A stretch of 57,152 bases of DNA. Source: Acidobacteriota bacterium. GTDB lineage: Bacteria; Acidobacteriota; Thermoanaerobaculia; Gp7-AA8. Shown here piece by piece: positions 1-7,815 of the stretch (positions are counted from its first letter, which is position 1; every line of letters starts with the position of its first letter). A program made the position numbers and the translations under genes. Location of the stretch: contig JACPDH010000092.1 in the NCBI GenBank assembly GCA_016184115.1, positions 1 to 57,152 of the forward strand, written 5' to 3'. The notes under the pieces were generated by a model. That model did not search any database. It saw nothing but the letters and a program-made list of their open reading frames with translations, and was not told the DNA's origin.

Positions 1-981
1 CAGCTCTCCTCTGCGAAGGAGGAGCAGGCTGAACGATGAAAGCAGGAGGACGACGGCACCGGGGAAGAGGCACGTCTCCGGATGGCTGTACGACGTGTTT
101 CCTCCGTAGAACCGATTGCGCGAGCTCGCAATCATCCAGTCAGAGAGCTTCGCCGAGTAGGCCTTCGCCTCTCCCGCCCATCGGCGCATCCCGTAGAGGT
201 CGGCGGCGATGCCGTATGGCCTCAGTGCGACGAAGAGGATTCCATGCGCGATCGCGAGCGATACGATCAGCGGTATCCAGAAACGACGGTCGAAAGTCCG
301 CCGCGACAGTATCGCGAGGAGCATCGCACCGAGACCAGTCGCAACTCCACCGAAAAGTAGCCAGTGACCGTTCGAGAGTCCGTTCAGAATGAGCGGGAGA
401 CCTAACAGAGATGCGCGTTGCCACGATGGTTTTCGCCCGTACCAGATGAGGCCCGCGAGGGCGAGCGGAAGCCATCCCGACCAGACGTGCTGCAAGTGCG
501 GCAGGTGATCGAATCGGAACGGCATGAACGCGTAGAAGACTCCGGCGATCAGCCCTCCGGCGCGCGAACCGGTGACGAGACGCCCGAGCACGTACGCCGC
601 GTAGCCACTGAACGCAAAGCCGAGGAGCAATGCGATGTTGTAGATCGTGAGCGGCTCGACTCCTGCAGCGTAGAGCGGCAGAAAGAAGACGGTGATGCCG
701 ATCAGGTTTTCACTGAACGCGATCGTGTAGCGGAGGGGATGAAAGATCGGCGCATGCCAGAACTGCGCTCCCGGCGTGGTGATGGCATGCCACGTCCAGT
801 CCATGATCCAGGCGTTGAGCAGCGGGTCGCCCGGGTCGGAGACGGCGCGATCGATGTGCGCAATCAACGGCCAGGTCATCGCCGCGGCAAGCAGGACGAA
901 AAGGAGAAACATGCCGCACTCGACGAGAATCGTGCGGGCCGTCCTTCCGGTCCGTTCTGTCGTATCGGTCGTGTCGCTCAC
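1..981 (-). CDS. Multi-pass membrane protein, GT-C/YfhO-like, cut by window edge
   Basis: The reading frame starts at a GTG (979-981) with a GGAG ribosome site just upstream, and stays open for 327 codons to the window edge, so the C-terminus is missing. The first 20 residues are polar, followed by a strong hydrophobic segment and at least five more along the protein. A motif DPGDPLLNAW sits in the first extracytoplasmic loop, followed by SENLIG and FMPFRFDHLPHLQ. This layout resembles large membrane proteins that transfer or scaffold polyprenyl-linked sugars (GT-C fold, YfhO/DUF2079-like); that family assignment is inference from the pattern. It begins 32 bases after the kbl stop and may be the last gene of that unit, although its likely role fits the polysaccharide genes elsewhere better. 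Confidence 0.7.
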   Translation of the reverse strand, partial: MSDTTDTTERTGRTARTILVECGMFLLFVLLAAAMTWPLIAHIDRAVSDPGDPLLNAWIMDWTWHAITTPGAQFWHAPIFHPLRYTIAFSENLIGITVFFLPLYAAGVEPLTIYNIALLLGFAFSGYAAYVLGRLVTGSRAGGLIAGVFYAFMPFRFDHLPHLQHVWSGWLPLALAGLIWYGRKPSWQRASLLGLPLILNGLSNGHWLLFGGVATGLGAMLLAILSRRTFDRRFWIPLIVSLAIAHGILFVALRPYGIAADLYGMRRWAGEAKAYSAKLSDWMIASSRNRFYGGNTSYSHPETCLFPGAVVLLLSSFSLLLLRRGEL

Positions 982-1013
982 AAGGTTCTCCGCTCTACGT
1001 CGCTCGAGTGAGG

Positions 1014-2195
1014 TCAGACGATCCCGTGTTCGCTCGCCACCATGCGGATCGCGTCGATCGCGCGGTCGAGGTGCTCGCGCTCATGCGCCGCGCTGATCTG
1101 GCAACGGAGCCGCGCCTGTCCCTGCGGTACGACCGGATAGCCGAAACCGGAGACGTAAACCCCTCGATCGAGCAACTGCTTCGACATCGCGATCGCCTTC
1201 GCCGTGTCGCCGATGATCACGGGGACGATCGGATGAACGCCCGGCCTGATGTTGAGTCCGAGCTCGGTCAGTCTCGCCCGGAAGTACTTCGTGTTCTCGT
1301 GCAGCTTCGTCACGAATGAGGCATCGCGCTCGAGCACGTCGAACGCGGCGAGCGAACCCATTACGACCGCGGGTGGCAGCGTGTTCGAGAAGAGGTAGGG
1401 GCGAGACTTCTGCCTGAGGAACTCGACGAGCGCCTTAGGGCCGGTCGTGAAGCCACCGTGCGAGCCGCCGAGCGCCTTGCCGAGCGTCGACGTGTAGGCA
1501 TCGATCTGTCCGAAGACGCCGAGCTCCTCCGCGGTACCGCGACCCGTCGCGCCGAGCACTCCGGTTCCGTGCGACTCGTCGACGACGAGGAATCCGTCAT
1601 GCTTGCGCGCGATCTCGACGAGGCGTGGCAACGGCGCCAGCGATCCTTCCATCGAGAAGACGCCGTCGGTCATGATCAGTTTCCGCCTAACGTCGGGATT
1701 CTCGGAAAGCAGCGCGTCGAGGCCATCCGCATCGAGATTCTTGTAGCGGAGCCTCTTCGCTTTCGACAGCCGGATTCCGTCGATGATCGATGCGTGGTTC
1801 AACTCGTCCGAGAAGATGCCGTCCGGCTCTTCGCAGACTGCCTGGAACAATCCTTCGTTCGCGTTCCAACACGAACCGTAGAGAATCGTGTCTTCGGTGC
1901 CGAAGAACTTCGCGATCCGCGCTTCGAGCTTCTTGTGGATATCCTGCGTCCCGCAGATGAAGCGCACCGAGGCGAGGCCATAGCCGTAATCGTGCTCCGC
2001 CTTTTCCGCTGCCTCGACCACCTCGGGGTGGTTTGCCAATCCAAGGTAGTTGTTCGAGGTGAGCATCACCACCTCGCCTTTGCCTTTGACCTTGACGATC
2101 GCGCCTTGCGGTCCTTCGAGCTCGAGCTCGGTCTTGAACGTGCCGGCCGAGCGCATCGACTCGACTTCGGTTGCCAGCTGCTGGATGAGGTTCAT
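1014..2195 (-). CDS. kbl: 2-amino-3-ketobutyrate CoA ligase (glycine C-acetyltransferase)
   Basis: PLP enzyme of the alpha-oxoamine synthase family. It cleaves 2-amino-3-ketobutyrate with CoA to glycine and acetyl-CoA, the second step of threonine breakdown after threonine dehydrogenase (no tdh is visible here). The protein is 393 residues, normal for the family. The Schiff-base lysine lies in TLGKALGGSHGG and the cofactor-binding aspartate in VDESHGTGVLG. The start at MNLIQQ is preferred over one 14 codons upstream because GGGAGGG lies just ahead of it. It follows cysteine dioxygenase and hutH on the same strand, forming an amino-acid catabolism group. The word GTTAGGC occurs in it at 1685-1691, read as Val-Arg. 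Confidence 0.93.
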   Translation of the reverse strand: MNLIQQLATEVESMRSAGTFKTELELEGPQGAIVKVKGKGEVVMLTSNNYLGLANHPEVVEAAEKAEHDYGYGLASVRFICGTQDIHKKLEARIAKFFGTEDTILYGSCWNANEGLFQAVCEEPDGIFSDELNHASIIDGIRLSKAKRLRYKNLDADGLDALLSENPDVRRKLIMTDGVFSMEGSLAPLPRLVEIARKHDGFLVVDESHGTGVLGATGRGTAEELGVFGQIDAYTSTLGKALGGSHGGFTTGPKALVEFLRQKSRPYLFSNTLPPAVVMGSLAAFDVLERDASFVTKLHENTKYFRARLTELGLNIRPGVHPIVPVIIGDTAKAIAMSKQLLDRGVYVSGFGYPVVPQGQARLRCQISAAHEREHLDRAIDAIRMVASEHGIV

Positions 2196-2232
2196 CGGTA
2201 TCCCTCCCGGGTTGGGCGTGAACTGCGGGGGG

Positions 2233-2238
2233 ATCATA
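2233..2238 (-). promoter_or_regulatory. Possible -10 box for kbl
   Basis: On the minus strand this reads TATGAT, 37 bases ahead of the kbl start. No good -35 box is visible; the expected place falls inside the 7-bp repeat array at 2246-2287. kbl could therefore be transcribed on its own as well as by read-through from cysteine dioxygenase. Confidence 0.4.
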
Positions 2239-2245
2239 CAGGGGA

Positions 2246-2287
2246 GAATTTCGAATTTCGAATTTCGAAATCCGAAATCCGAAATCG
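2246..2287. repeat. Heptamer array, GAATTTC/GAAATCC family
   Basis: Six 7-bp units in strict register: three GAATTTC, two GAAATCC and one GAAATCG. The units are partly self-complementary around TTTCGAAA, so the array can fold on itself. It begins four bases after the cysteine dioxygenase stop codon (minus strand) and fills most of the gap to the kbl promoter. The same unit recurs at 38162-38268. Confidence 0.85.
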
Positions 2288-2291
2288 CCTC

Positions 2292-2924
2292 TCACTCCGG
2301 CTTCGTGTCGTACGACAGCTCACGCCGCGCGCAGCGCTGCTGCTCCATGTCGAAGACGACACAGGAGTCGATCGGCTGGGAGTAGATGTGGAGGCTGACG
2401 GCGGGGCCATTCTCGGGAGGGTTCACGATCCGGTGAATCGTCTGCGTCTTGTCGACGGTGTTCAGCGCGCTCCAGGGAGGCACCGTCTCGGTGTTGATCA
2501 GTTCCATCTCGATCTCGGTCGCGCCTGCGACGCAGTCGATGCCGACGACCTGTTGATTCTCGGGCTTGTTACATCGATTCATCCGGTAGTTCTCGACGAC
2601 GAGCGTTCCTTCGACGACGACCATCCAACCGAGCTGGCCATTGTGCGTATGAAGCGGCGTCACCGTCCCGGCGTTCCAGCAGATGAGCATCAACTCGATC
2701 ATCTGGTTGCGGAAAATCAGGTTCCGCGTGTGTTTGGAAGGGTTCCAACTCTTGAACCGCGCGAGGTCTTCGTCGCGGATCCGATAGCGCAGCACCAGGT
2801 CCGCAATCGCCTGCTTGGTGATCAGCCCTTTCGAGAGGCTCTCGATCTCGCGGACGTATTCATCGAGCGAGACCGTCTCCCCGAACGGCACGACAGAGGT
2901 TTGATGCGCGGAACTCGATTCCAT
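2292..2924 (-). CDS. Cysteine dioxygenase type I family protein
   Basis: Predicted non-haem iron cupin enzyme that oxidises L-cysteine to cysteine sulfinate. At 210 residues it has the usual length. The iron ligands are visible as His92 and His94 in LHTHNG and His164 in TIHRIVN. The position equivalent to the cross-linked cysteine of the mammalian enzyme is Gly99 (in GQLGWM), as is usual for bacterial members, so no Cys-Tyr cofactor is expected. The ATG at 2924 is chosen; a TTG 21 codons upstream is also open but adds unconserved sequence. It lies between hutH and kbl on the same strand. A related thiol dioxygenase acting on 3-mercaptopropionate is possible. Confidence 0.85.
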   Translation of the reverse strand: MESSSAHQTSVVPFGETVSLDEYVREIESLSKGLITKQAIADLVLRYRIRDEDLARFKSWNPSKHTRNLIFRNQMIELMLICWNAGTVTPLHTHNGQLGWMVVVEGTLVVENYRMNRCNKPENQQVVGIDCVAGATEIEMELINTETVPPWSALNTVDKTQTIHRIVNPPENGPAVSLHIYSQPIDSCVVFDMEQQRCARRELSYDTKPE

Positions 2925-3034
2925 CGAAGGGCTCACTCTCGTCAGCGGATTTTCGAGCAATATAGCGCCCCACGGAGCCGTGTTCAATCGGACGGCCGCG
3001 CCGCGAGCGAACGGGCGCCGCCTTTCGCCGCTCC

Positions 3035-4543
3035 TTATGGCGTCGTTGCGAACGCGTGCAATTCCGGCAAGAGGGCGACTGCCGAGACCAGATCGTCATG
3101 GAGATAGCGATCACTCTCCCAATGCGCGATCTTCGAGCGGAGCGTCGCGACCGCGCCTTCGACCCTGGGCGACGACTTGAGCGGGCGCCGGAATTCGATC
3201 GCCTGCGCCGCCGCCATCGCCTCAATCGCGAGCACCGTCGCCACGTTCTCCACGACGCGGCCGAGTTTCCAGGCGGCCGTCGGCCCCATCGATACGTGAT
3301 CTTCCTTGTTGGCCGACGTCGGGATCGAGTCGACCGACGCGGGGTGGGAGAGCGTCTTCGACTCCGACACCAGTGCCGCCGCCGTCACCTGCGCGATCAT
3401 GAAGCCGCTGTTGAGCCCTCCTTCCCGGACGAGAAACGGAGGAAGCTCGGAGAGCTGCGGGTTGACGAGTCGCTCGATGCGCCGTTCGCTGATCGACCCG
3501 AGGTCGGTGAGCGCGAGCGTAGCGACGTCGCAGGCCATCGCCACCGGTGCACCGTGGAAGTTTCCTCCCGACACCACCGTCTCGTCCTCGACGAAGATTA
3601 GCGGATTGTCGGTTGCCGAGTTGATCTCGATCGCGATCTTGCCCGATGCGAAGTCGACGGCGTCGCGCACGGCGCCGTGCACCTGGGGAACGCAGCGAAG
3701 CGAATAGGCGTCCTGCACCCTCTTGCACGCGCGGTGCGATTCGCGCATCTCGGAACCGACTAGAAGCTCCTTCATCCTCCGCGCGACGAGCTTCTGCCCC
3801 GGATGCGGCCGCGCCTCGTGAATCCTCGGATCGAATGCCGCATCGGTGCCTAACAGCGCATCGAGAGTCATCGTCGCGACGAGGTCGGCGACGTCGAGGA
3901 GCATCACGGCTCGATCGAGAGCGAGTGACGCCATCGCGCAGATCGCCTGCGTCCCGTTGATCAGCGCCAACCCTTCCTTCGCCTCGAGAGCCACCGGAGT
4001 CCGTCCGATCGCGGCGAGCGCCTCCTTCGCCGTGACGTTCACTCCGCCAGCACGGACGAAGCCCTCTCCGATCAGCGTCGACGCGAGGTGCGCGAGCGGC
4101 GCGAGATCGCCCGACGCACCGACCGAGCCCTGCGAGGGGATGACGGGGGCGTATCCGGCGTTCAGCATTGCGAGGAGTGTCTCGACGACTTCGACCCGGA
4201 TCCCCGAGCAGCCCTTCGCAAGTGCGTTGGCGCGAAGCAGCATCATCGCTCTCGAGACGTCGTCGGGAAACGGATCGCCGATTCCGGCGCAGTGCGACAG
4301 GATCAGCCTTCGCTGCAACTCGAGAACTTTGTCTCGCGGGATCGAAACCTCACTGAAGACGCCAAACCCTGTCGTGATGCCATAGACCGTTCGCTCTTCG
4401 GCCACGAAGCGGTCGACGAGCGCGCGCGAGGCGCGCATCCGTTCGCGGGCCGCGTCGGTCAATGCCGCCTGCGCCCCCCCTTGAGCGACCGAAACGACGT
4501 CATGAATGCGGAGGCTCTCCCCATCGAGCTGGATCGTGTTCAT
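3035..4543 (-). CDS. hutH: Histidine ammonia-lyase
   Basis: Removes ammonia from L-histidine to give urocanate, the first step of histidine degradation. The protein is 502 residues, typical for HutH. The self-processing Ala-Ser-Gly triad that forms the MIO cofactor is at residues 143-145 (GASGDLAPLAH), and the N-terminal tyrosine-loop motif YGITTGFG is present. The start at MNTIQL is chosen because the longer open frame upstream merely translates the 7-bp repeat array at 4566-4656. There is no clear ribosome site; a TATGAT lies nine bases ahead of the ATG, suggesting a leaderless mRNA. No hutU, hutI or hutG is present in the window. Confidence 0.95.
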   Translation of the reverse strand: MNTIQLDGESLRIHDVVSVAQGGAQAALTDAARERMRASRALVDRFVAEERTVYGITTGFGVFSEVSIPRDKVLELQRRLILSHCAGIGDPFPDDVSRAMMLLRANALAKGCSGIRVEVVETLLAMLNAGYAPVIPSQGSVGASGDLAPLAHLASTLIGEGFVRAGGVNVTAKEALAAIGRTPVALEAKEGLALINGTQAICAMASLALDRAVMLLDVADLVATMTLDALLGTDAAFDPRIHEARPHPGQKLVARRMKELLVGSEMRESHRACKRVQDAYSLRCVPQVHGAVRDAVDFASGKIAIEINSATDNPLIFVEDETVVSGGNFHGAPVAMACDVATLALTDLGSISERRIERLVNPQLSELPPFLVREGGLNSGFMIAQVTAAALVSESKTLSHPASVDSIPTSANKEDHVSMGPTAAWKLGRVVENVATVLAIEAMAAAQAIEFRRPLKSSPRVEGAVATLRSKIAHWESDRYLHDDLVSAVALLPELHAFATTP

Positions 4544-4552
4544 AGCGGGCGA

Positions 4553-4558
4553 ATCATA
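4553..4558 (-). promoter_or_regulatory. -10 box of hutH, leaderless spacing
   Basis: Reads TATGAT on the minus strand with nine bases between it and the ATG. Transcription would start at or next to the start codon, and no Shine-Dalgarno sequence is visible. Confidence 0.5.
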
Positions 4559-4565
4559 TAAGGGC

Positions 4566-4656
4566 AATGCGGATTGCGGAATGTGGATTGCGAAATGCGG
4601 ATTGCGGAATGCGGATTGCGGAATGTGGATTGCGGAATGCGAATTGCGGAACGTGG
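4566..4656. repeat. Heptamer array, AATGCGG/ATTGCGG family, 13 units
   Basis: Thirteen uninterrupted 7-bp units, mostly alternating AATGCGG and ATTGCGG, with variants AATGTGG, ATTGCGA, AATGCGA and a final AACGTGG. It lies between the divergent hutH and purA genes, 22 bases beyond the hutH start. The same family occurs in the opposite orientation at 21165-21213. In one frame it would encode a repetitive peptide that should not be called a protein. Confidence 0.9.
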
Positions 4657-4683
4657 CGTCGGGCGCGGACGCGGGCGTCAGAA

Positions 4684-4958
4684 GCCGGGCGCGGGCGCGT
4701 TCACGTTCACGGGAAACCCGGGGCATTTCGTACGGCGCGATCGCGAACGGGGCTGGGAGAATGGACCGGAACGGCAGGGCAGCAGCCCGACAATTCGCGG
4801 GGTTCCCCGAGAACGCGCCCGGGCCCGCGCCCGCGCCCGGCCGTTGACTTCTCCCGCTGGCGGATCGTGTATGACTCGCTCAGGCGCTGCGCTGCCTTCC
4901 GCGTGAACGCGCCTGGGCCCGCGCCCGGCTTTTCCGGTTCCCCAATGGCATTTCGTAC
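4684..4958. repeat. GC-rich compound repeat upstream of purA
   Basis: Three copies of a GC-rich motif: one inverted at 4684-4705 and two direct at 4811-4841 and 4905-4929. The inverted copy pairs exactly with 4902-4929 apart from a six-base insertion. The 12-mer GGCATTTCGTAC is repeated directly at 4722-4733 and 4947-4958. Together with the heptamer array this fills the 490-base hutH-purA gap; no gene is seen in it. Confidence 0.7.
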
Positions 4959-5015
4959 TCCGAACTCCGCACTCCCCATTCTTCCTCGAGTCAAGTCGCC
5001 GCGCTCTCCCGTATG

Positions 5016-5024
5016 TGCTAGATT
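5016..5024 (+). promoter_or_regulatory. Extended -10 box of purA, leaderless spacing
   Basis: TGC followed by TAGATT, ending nine bases before the purA ATG. There is no Shine-Dalgarno sequence in those nine bases, so the transcript is probably leaderless. Confidence 0.45.
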
Positions 5025-5033
5025 TCCCCCGAA

Positions 5034-6317
5034 ATGGCACAGAAACAGAACCTCGCGGTTCTTGGCGCCCAGTGGGGCGACGAGGGCAAAGGAAAGATCG
5101 TCGACCTGCTTTGCGAAGACTTTGACGTCGTCGCGCGCTACCAGGGAGGACACAACGCCGGTCACACGGTGAAGTTCGCCGACCGGCACTTCGCCCTCCG
5201 GCTGATTCCCTCCGGCATTCTCCACCCAGGTAAGCTCTGCCTGCTCGGAAACGGGATGGTCATCGACCCGAAGGCGCTCCTCGACGAGATCGAGCAGCTT
5301 CGCGCCGCGGGAGCGGTCATCGACGAGAACCTGAAGATCTCCGAGACCGCGCACGTGATCCTCCCAGTGCACAAAGCGATCGACCTCGCGCGCGAAGAGG
5401 CCGCTGGCGACGCGAAGATCGGCACGACGGGACGCGGCATCGGTCCCGCGTACGAAATGAAAGTCAGCCGCCACGGCGTGCTGATGGGTGAGTTGCTCGA
5501 CGAGGCGGTGCTGCGCCGGAAGGTGGAGGCCGCCTGTCGCGAGAAGAACTCGATCCTCACCGGGTTCTACGGCAAGCCTGCGCACGATGCGGGCGCGATC
5601 ATCGACGAATACCTGCGCTATGGCGAGATCTTCCGCTCGCGAATCACCGACGTCACGCTTCTTGCCCACGCGCAGATCAAAGCGGGTAAGCGGGTGATGT
5701 TCGAAGGCGCGCAAGGGACTCTGCTCGACGTCGATCACGGCACGTATCCGTTCGTCACCTCCTCGAACACGGTCGTCGGTGGAATCTGCACGGGCCTGGG
5801 CGTGCCGCCGAAGCAAATCCACGAGGTGATGGGCGTGGTGAAGGCGTACACCACTCGTGTGGGCTCCGGTCCGTTTCCGACCGAGCTGCTCGACGACGTG
5901 GGCGACCGAGTCAGGACGCGCGGGAACGAGTTCGGCACGGTCACGGGTCGCCCGCGACGCATCGGTTGGCTCGACCTCGTGGTACTCCGCACTGCGATCA
6001 TGCTCAACGGCATCGACTCGATTGCGCTCACCAAGCTCGACGTCCTCGACGACTTCGACGAGATCCCCGTCTGCACCGAGTACGCACTCGCGGATGGCAC
6101 CGCACGTCACTATCCGCGTTCGGCCGTGGCGCATGGGACGTACAAGCCGACGTACAAGACGCTCAAGGGTTGGAAGTCGAGCACGATTGGCATCCGGTCG
6201 TACGAGGAGCTTCCGCAGGCAGCCAGGGACTACGTCCGGTTCGTCGAGGATGAGCTCGAGTGTCGCGTGTCGATCGTTTCGACAGGCCCACGCCGGGAGG
6301 AAACGGTCGTTCGCTAG
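5034..6317 (+). CDS. purA: Adenylosuccinate synthetase
   Basis: GTP-dependent cytosolic enzyme that condenses IMP and aspartate to adenylosuccinate in AMP synthesis. The protein is 427 residues, the normal length. Hallmarks are the N-terminal phosphate loop GAQWGDEGKGK (residues 11-21), the IMP-binding GGHNAGHTV, GTTGRGIGPAY, and the late TGRPRRIGWLD and LTKLDVLD. The stop codon TAG is the first part of the 52-bp inverted repeat at 6314-6479. No SD sequence precedes the ATG. Confidence 0.98.
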   Translation: MAQKQNLAVLGAQWGDEGKGKIVDLLCEDFDVVARYQGGHNAGHTVKFADRHFALRLIPSGILHPGKLCLLGNGMVIDPKALLDEIEQLRAAGAVIDENLKISETAHVILPVHKAIDLAREEAAGDAKIGTTGRGIGPAYEMKVSRHGVLMGELLDEAVLRRKVEAACREKNSILTGFYGKPAHDAGAIIDEYLRYGEIFRSRITDVTLLAHAQIKAGKRVMFEGAQGTLLDVDHGTYPFVTSSNTVVGGICTGLGVPPKQIHEVMGVVKAYTTRVGSGPFPTELLDDVGDRVRTRGNEFGTVTGRPRRIGWLDLVVLRTAIMLNGIDSIALTKLDVLDDFDEIPVCTEYALADGTARHYPRSAVAHGTYKPTYKTLKGWKSSTIGIRSYEELPQAARDYVRFVEDELECRVSIVSTGPRREETVVR

Positions 6318-6479
6318 TGTAGTGTTTCGTTAATCCCTTGCCTTTCGTTGCGGCGGAATGGAGCCGAATTCGCGAAGCGCCGACGAGTCGATGTGGTACA
6401 TCGGCGAGGAGGCGCGACAAAGAAGGCGGCTCCATTCCGCCGCAACGAAAGGCAAGGGATTAACGAAACACTACACTAG
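6314..6479. mobile_element. MITE-like element with perfect 52-bp inverted repeats
   Basis: The arms 6314-6365 and 6428-6479 are exact reverse complements over 52 bases, separated by a 62-base centre. Both ends carry CTAG. The centre has no convincing gene. The left arm contains the purA stop codon, so the element either inserted right at the end of purA or replaced its original terminus. As RNA it would form a very strong hairpin and could terminate purA transcription, although no U-tract follows. A transposase-less element mobilised in trans is the likeliest reading. Confidence 0.7.
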
Positions 6480-6612
6480 GCTTTGTGCTCTGCGCGTCAC
6501 AATGTGGCGCGCCTTTCCTCTACTTCCGATCGCGCGCGTACGATCCTCCGCAGGTTTCGTCCAGCGATGACTGTCTCGCACATTCGGCTATGATTTGGTC
6601 GGAGGCACGTGG

Positions 6613-7074
6613 ATGAACGTCATCGCGATAGTCGCGGTCCTTCTGGTCACGCCGCTCGTGCAATCCGATGGAGAGGTCCAGGGCTGCAAGACGGCGTTGA
6701 ACGAGCTCGCGGTCTCGGCGCACGCCGCGGTGCTCGCGACCGAGACTGCCGACGGGCTGGTGGCGAAGGTAGGCGAGCTCGGAACGAAGCTCGAGAGCTG
6801 CCGCAAGGGACGCGGAAGAAGCGCAGCGGGCTGTGCGAAACTCGAAACGAGCTTGAGAGCGGCCGAGGCCGAGCTCATCGCTGCGGAGGACCAGCTGACC
6901 TTCGCGCTCGAGTCAGTCGACGCCGCCTACGATGAGTTCGATGCAGCCTGCAGCTGGGACGAGCCCGATACCGAGGTGCAGGTCCGTCATCTGAGACCGC
7001 GCCATGAGGCGCGCCGAACGCAGGCTCGATCCGTCGCGAAGTCGCAAGCGCGAACCACGTCGCGGCGTCGCTGA
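6613..7074 (+). CDS. Exported coiled-coil protein of unknown function
   Basis: The start at 6613 is chosen because GGAGG precedes it. The first 20 residues (MNVIAIVAVLLVTPLVQSDG) look like a signal peptide. Residues 25-105 are alanine- and glutamate-rich with heptad-like leucines, suggesting a helical coiled coil, and there are four cysteines. The last 25-30 residues become strongly arginine-rich (ending TTSRRR), unlike the rest, so a frameshift or a missed stop near 6985 is possible. No family was recognised. TATGAT lies about 20 bases upstream of the start. Confidence 0.55.
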   Translation: MNVIAIVAVLLVTPLVQSDGEVQGCKTALNELAVSAHAAVLATETADGLVAKVGELGTKLESCRKGRGRSAAGCAKLETSLRAAEAELIAAEDQLTFALESVDAAYDEFDAACSWDEPDTEVQVRHLRPRHEARRTQARSVAKSQARTTSRRR

Positions 7075-7327
7075 CGCCGGACGACCGCCAGAGCGCCTGA
7101 ATCGCCGCTCCGTCGGTCGTGCGTTGCACGGCTCCCGATTGGACGACCCACGCCGAGAAATGGCTCAACGCTTCGTTTTGGATGTTGGGCATGCGATGGA
7201 TGGCCCGCTCGCGTGACGCAGCCCGGCTCCCTCGCGTATCATCACCGCTACCCTGAAGATCGAACATGCTGGGAGCGGGCGGCTCGACGGCCGTCGGGCG
7301 CCCGTGCACGAATCGAGGAGGATTTCG

Positions 7328-7804
7328 ATGCTCCGAAATGGCTTGCTGGCTCTCGTGGCCTGCCTAACAGTTTCCGTCGGCTCATCGATGGCCGACGAGC
7401 CGGTCACCGAGCGCCCTCCCAAACCTGCCTTCGACCAGGCCGCTGCGCTCGACGCGTTGCGCACGACGATCGAGGGGCGCGAAGAGGAGAAGTCCTCCGC
7501 CGTCTTCAAGAACATCCAGATTCTCGGTGACGTGCCGGCGGGGAGGCTCCTGCGAATCATGGAGCTGGGCTGGGCGGGATCGCTGGGCGTCAGCTGCGAT
7601 CACTGTCACATCCCGGGCAAATGGGAGTCCGACGACGTTCCGGGCAAGCAGATCGCCCGCGACATGTCGAAGATGACGAAGACGATCAATGCCGACCTCC
7701 TCGCGTCGATCGAAGGGCTCAAGTCGAACCCCGAGAAGCCGATCGTCAACTGCACGACTTGCCACCGCGGACAGGTCAAGCCCGCGACGTCGATGAAGAA
7801 GTGA
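7328..7804 (+). CDS. Periplasmic c-type cytochrome, reaction-centre cytochrome family
   Basis: 158 residues with an N-terminal signal peptide (cleavage expected near residue 22). Two haem-binding CxxCH motifs are visible: CDHCH at 90-94 and CTTCH at 142-146. The spacing and the segment KNIQILGDVPAGRLLRIM match small proteins related to the photosynthetic reaction-centre cytochrome subunit that are common in Acidobacteria without photosynthesis; here it probably carries electrons in the periplasm. The start is set by GAGGAGG five bases upstream, which is better than the ATG eight codons earlier. No photosynthesis gene is nearby. Confidence 0.8.
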   Translation: MLRNGLLALVACLTVSVGSSMADEPVTERPPKPAFDQAAALDALRTTIEGREEEKSSAVFKNIQILGDVPAGRLLRIMELGWAGSLGVSCDHCHIPGKWESDDVPGKQIARDMSKMTKTINADLLASIEGLKSNPEKPIVNCTTCHRGQVKPATSMKK

Positions 7805-7815
7805 TCGAGCTCCCG

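Noticed and set aside
1458-3107. Long plus-strand open frame opposite kbl and cysteine dioxygenase
   Set aside because: It is the mirror of well-recognised minus-strand genes and has the Arg/Asp/Val-rich composition of antisense frames in GC-rich DNA.
4566-4656. CRISPR-like array
   Set aside because: Units are 7 bp with no spacers and no cas genes are present.
6875-7309. Minus-strand frame between the coiled-coil protein and the cytochrome
   Set aside because: Low-complexity Arg-rich ends and no ribosome site; overlaps a better-supported plus-strand gene.
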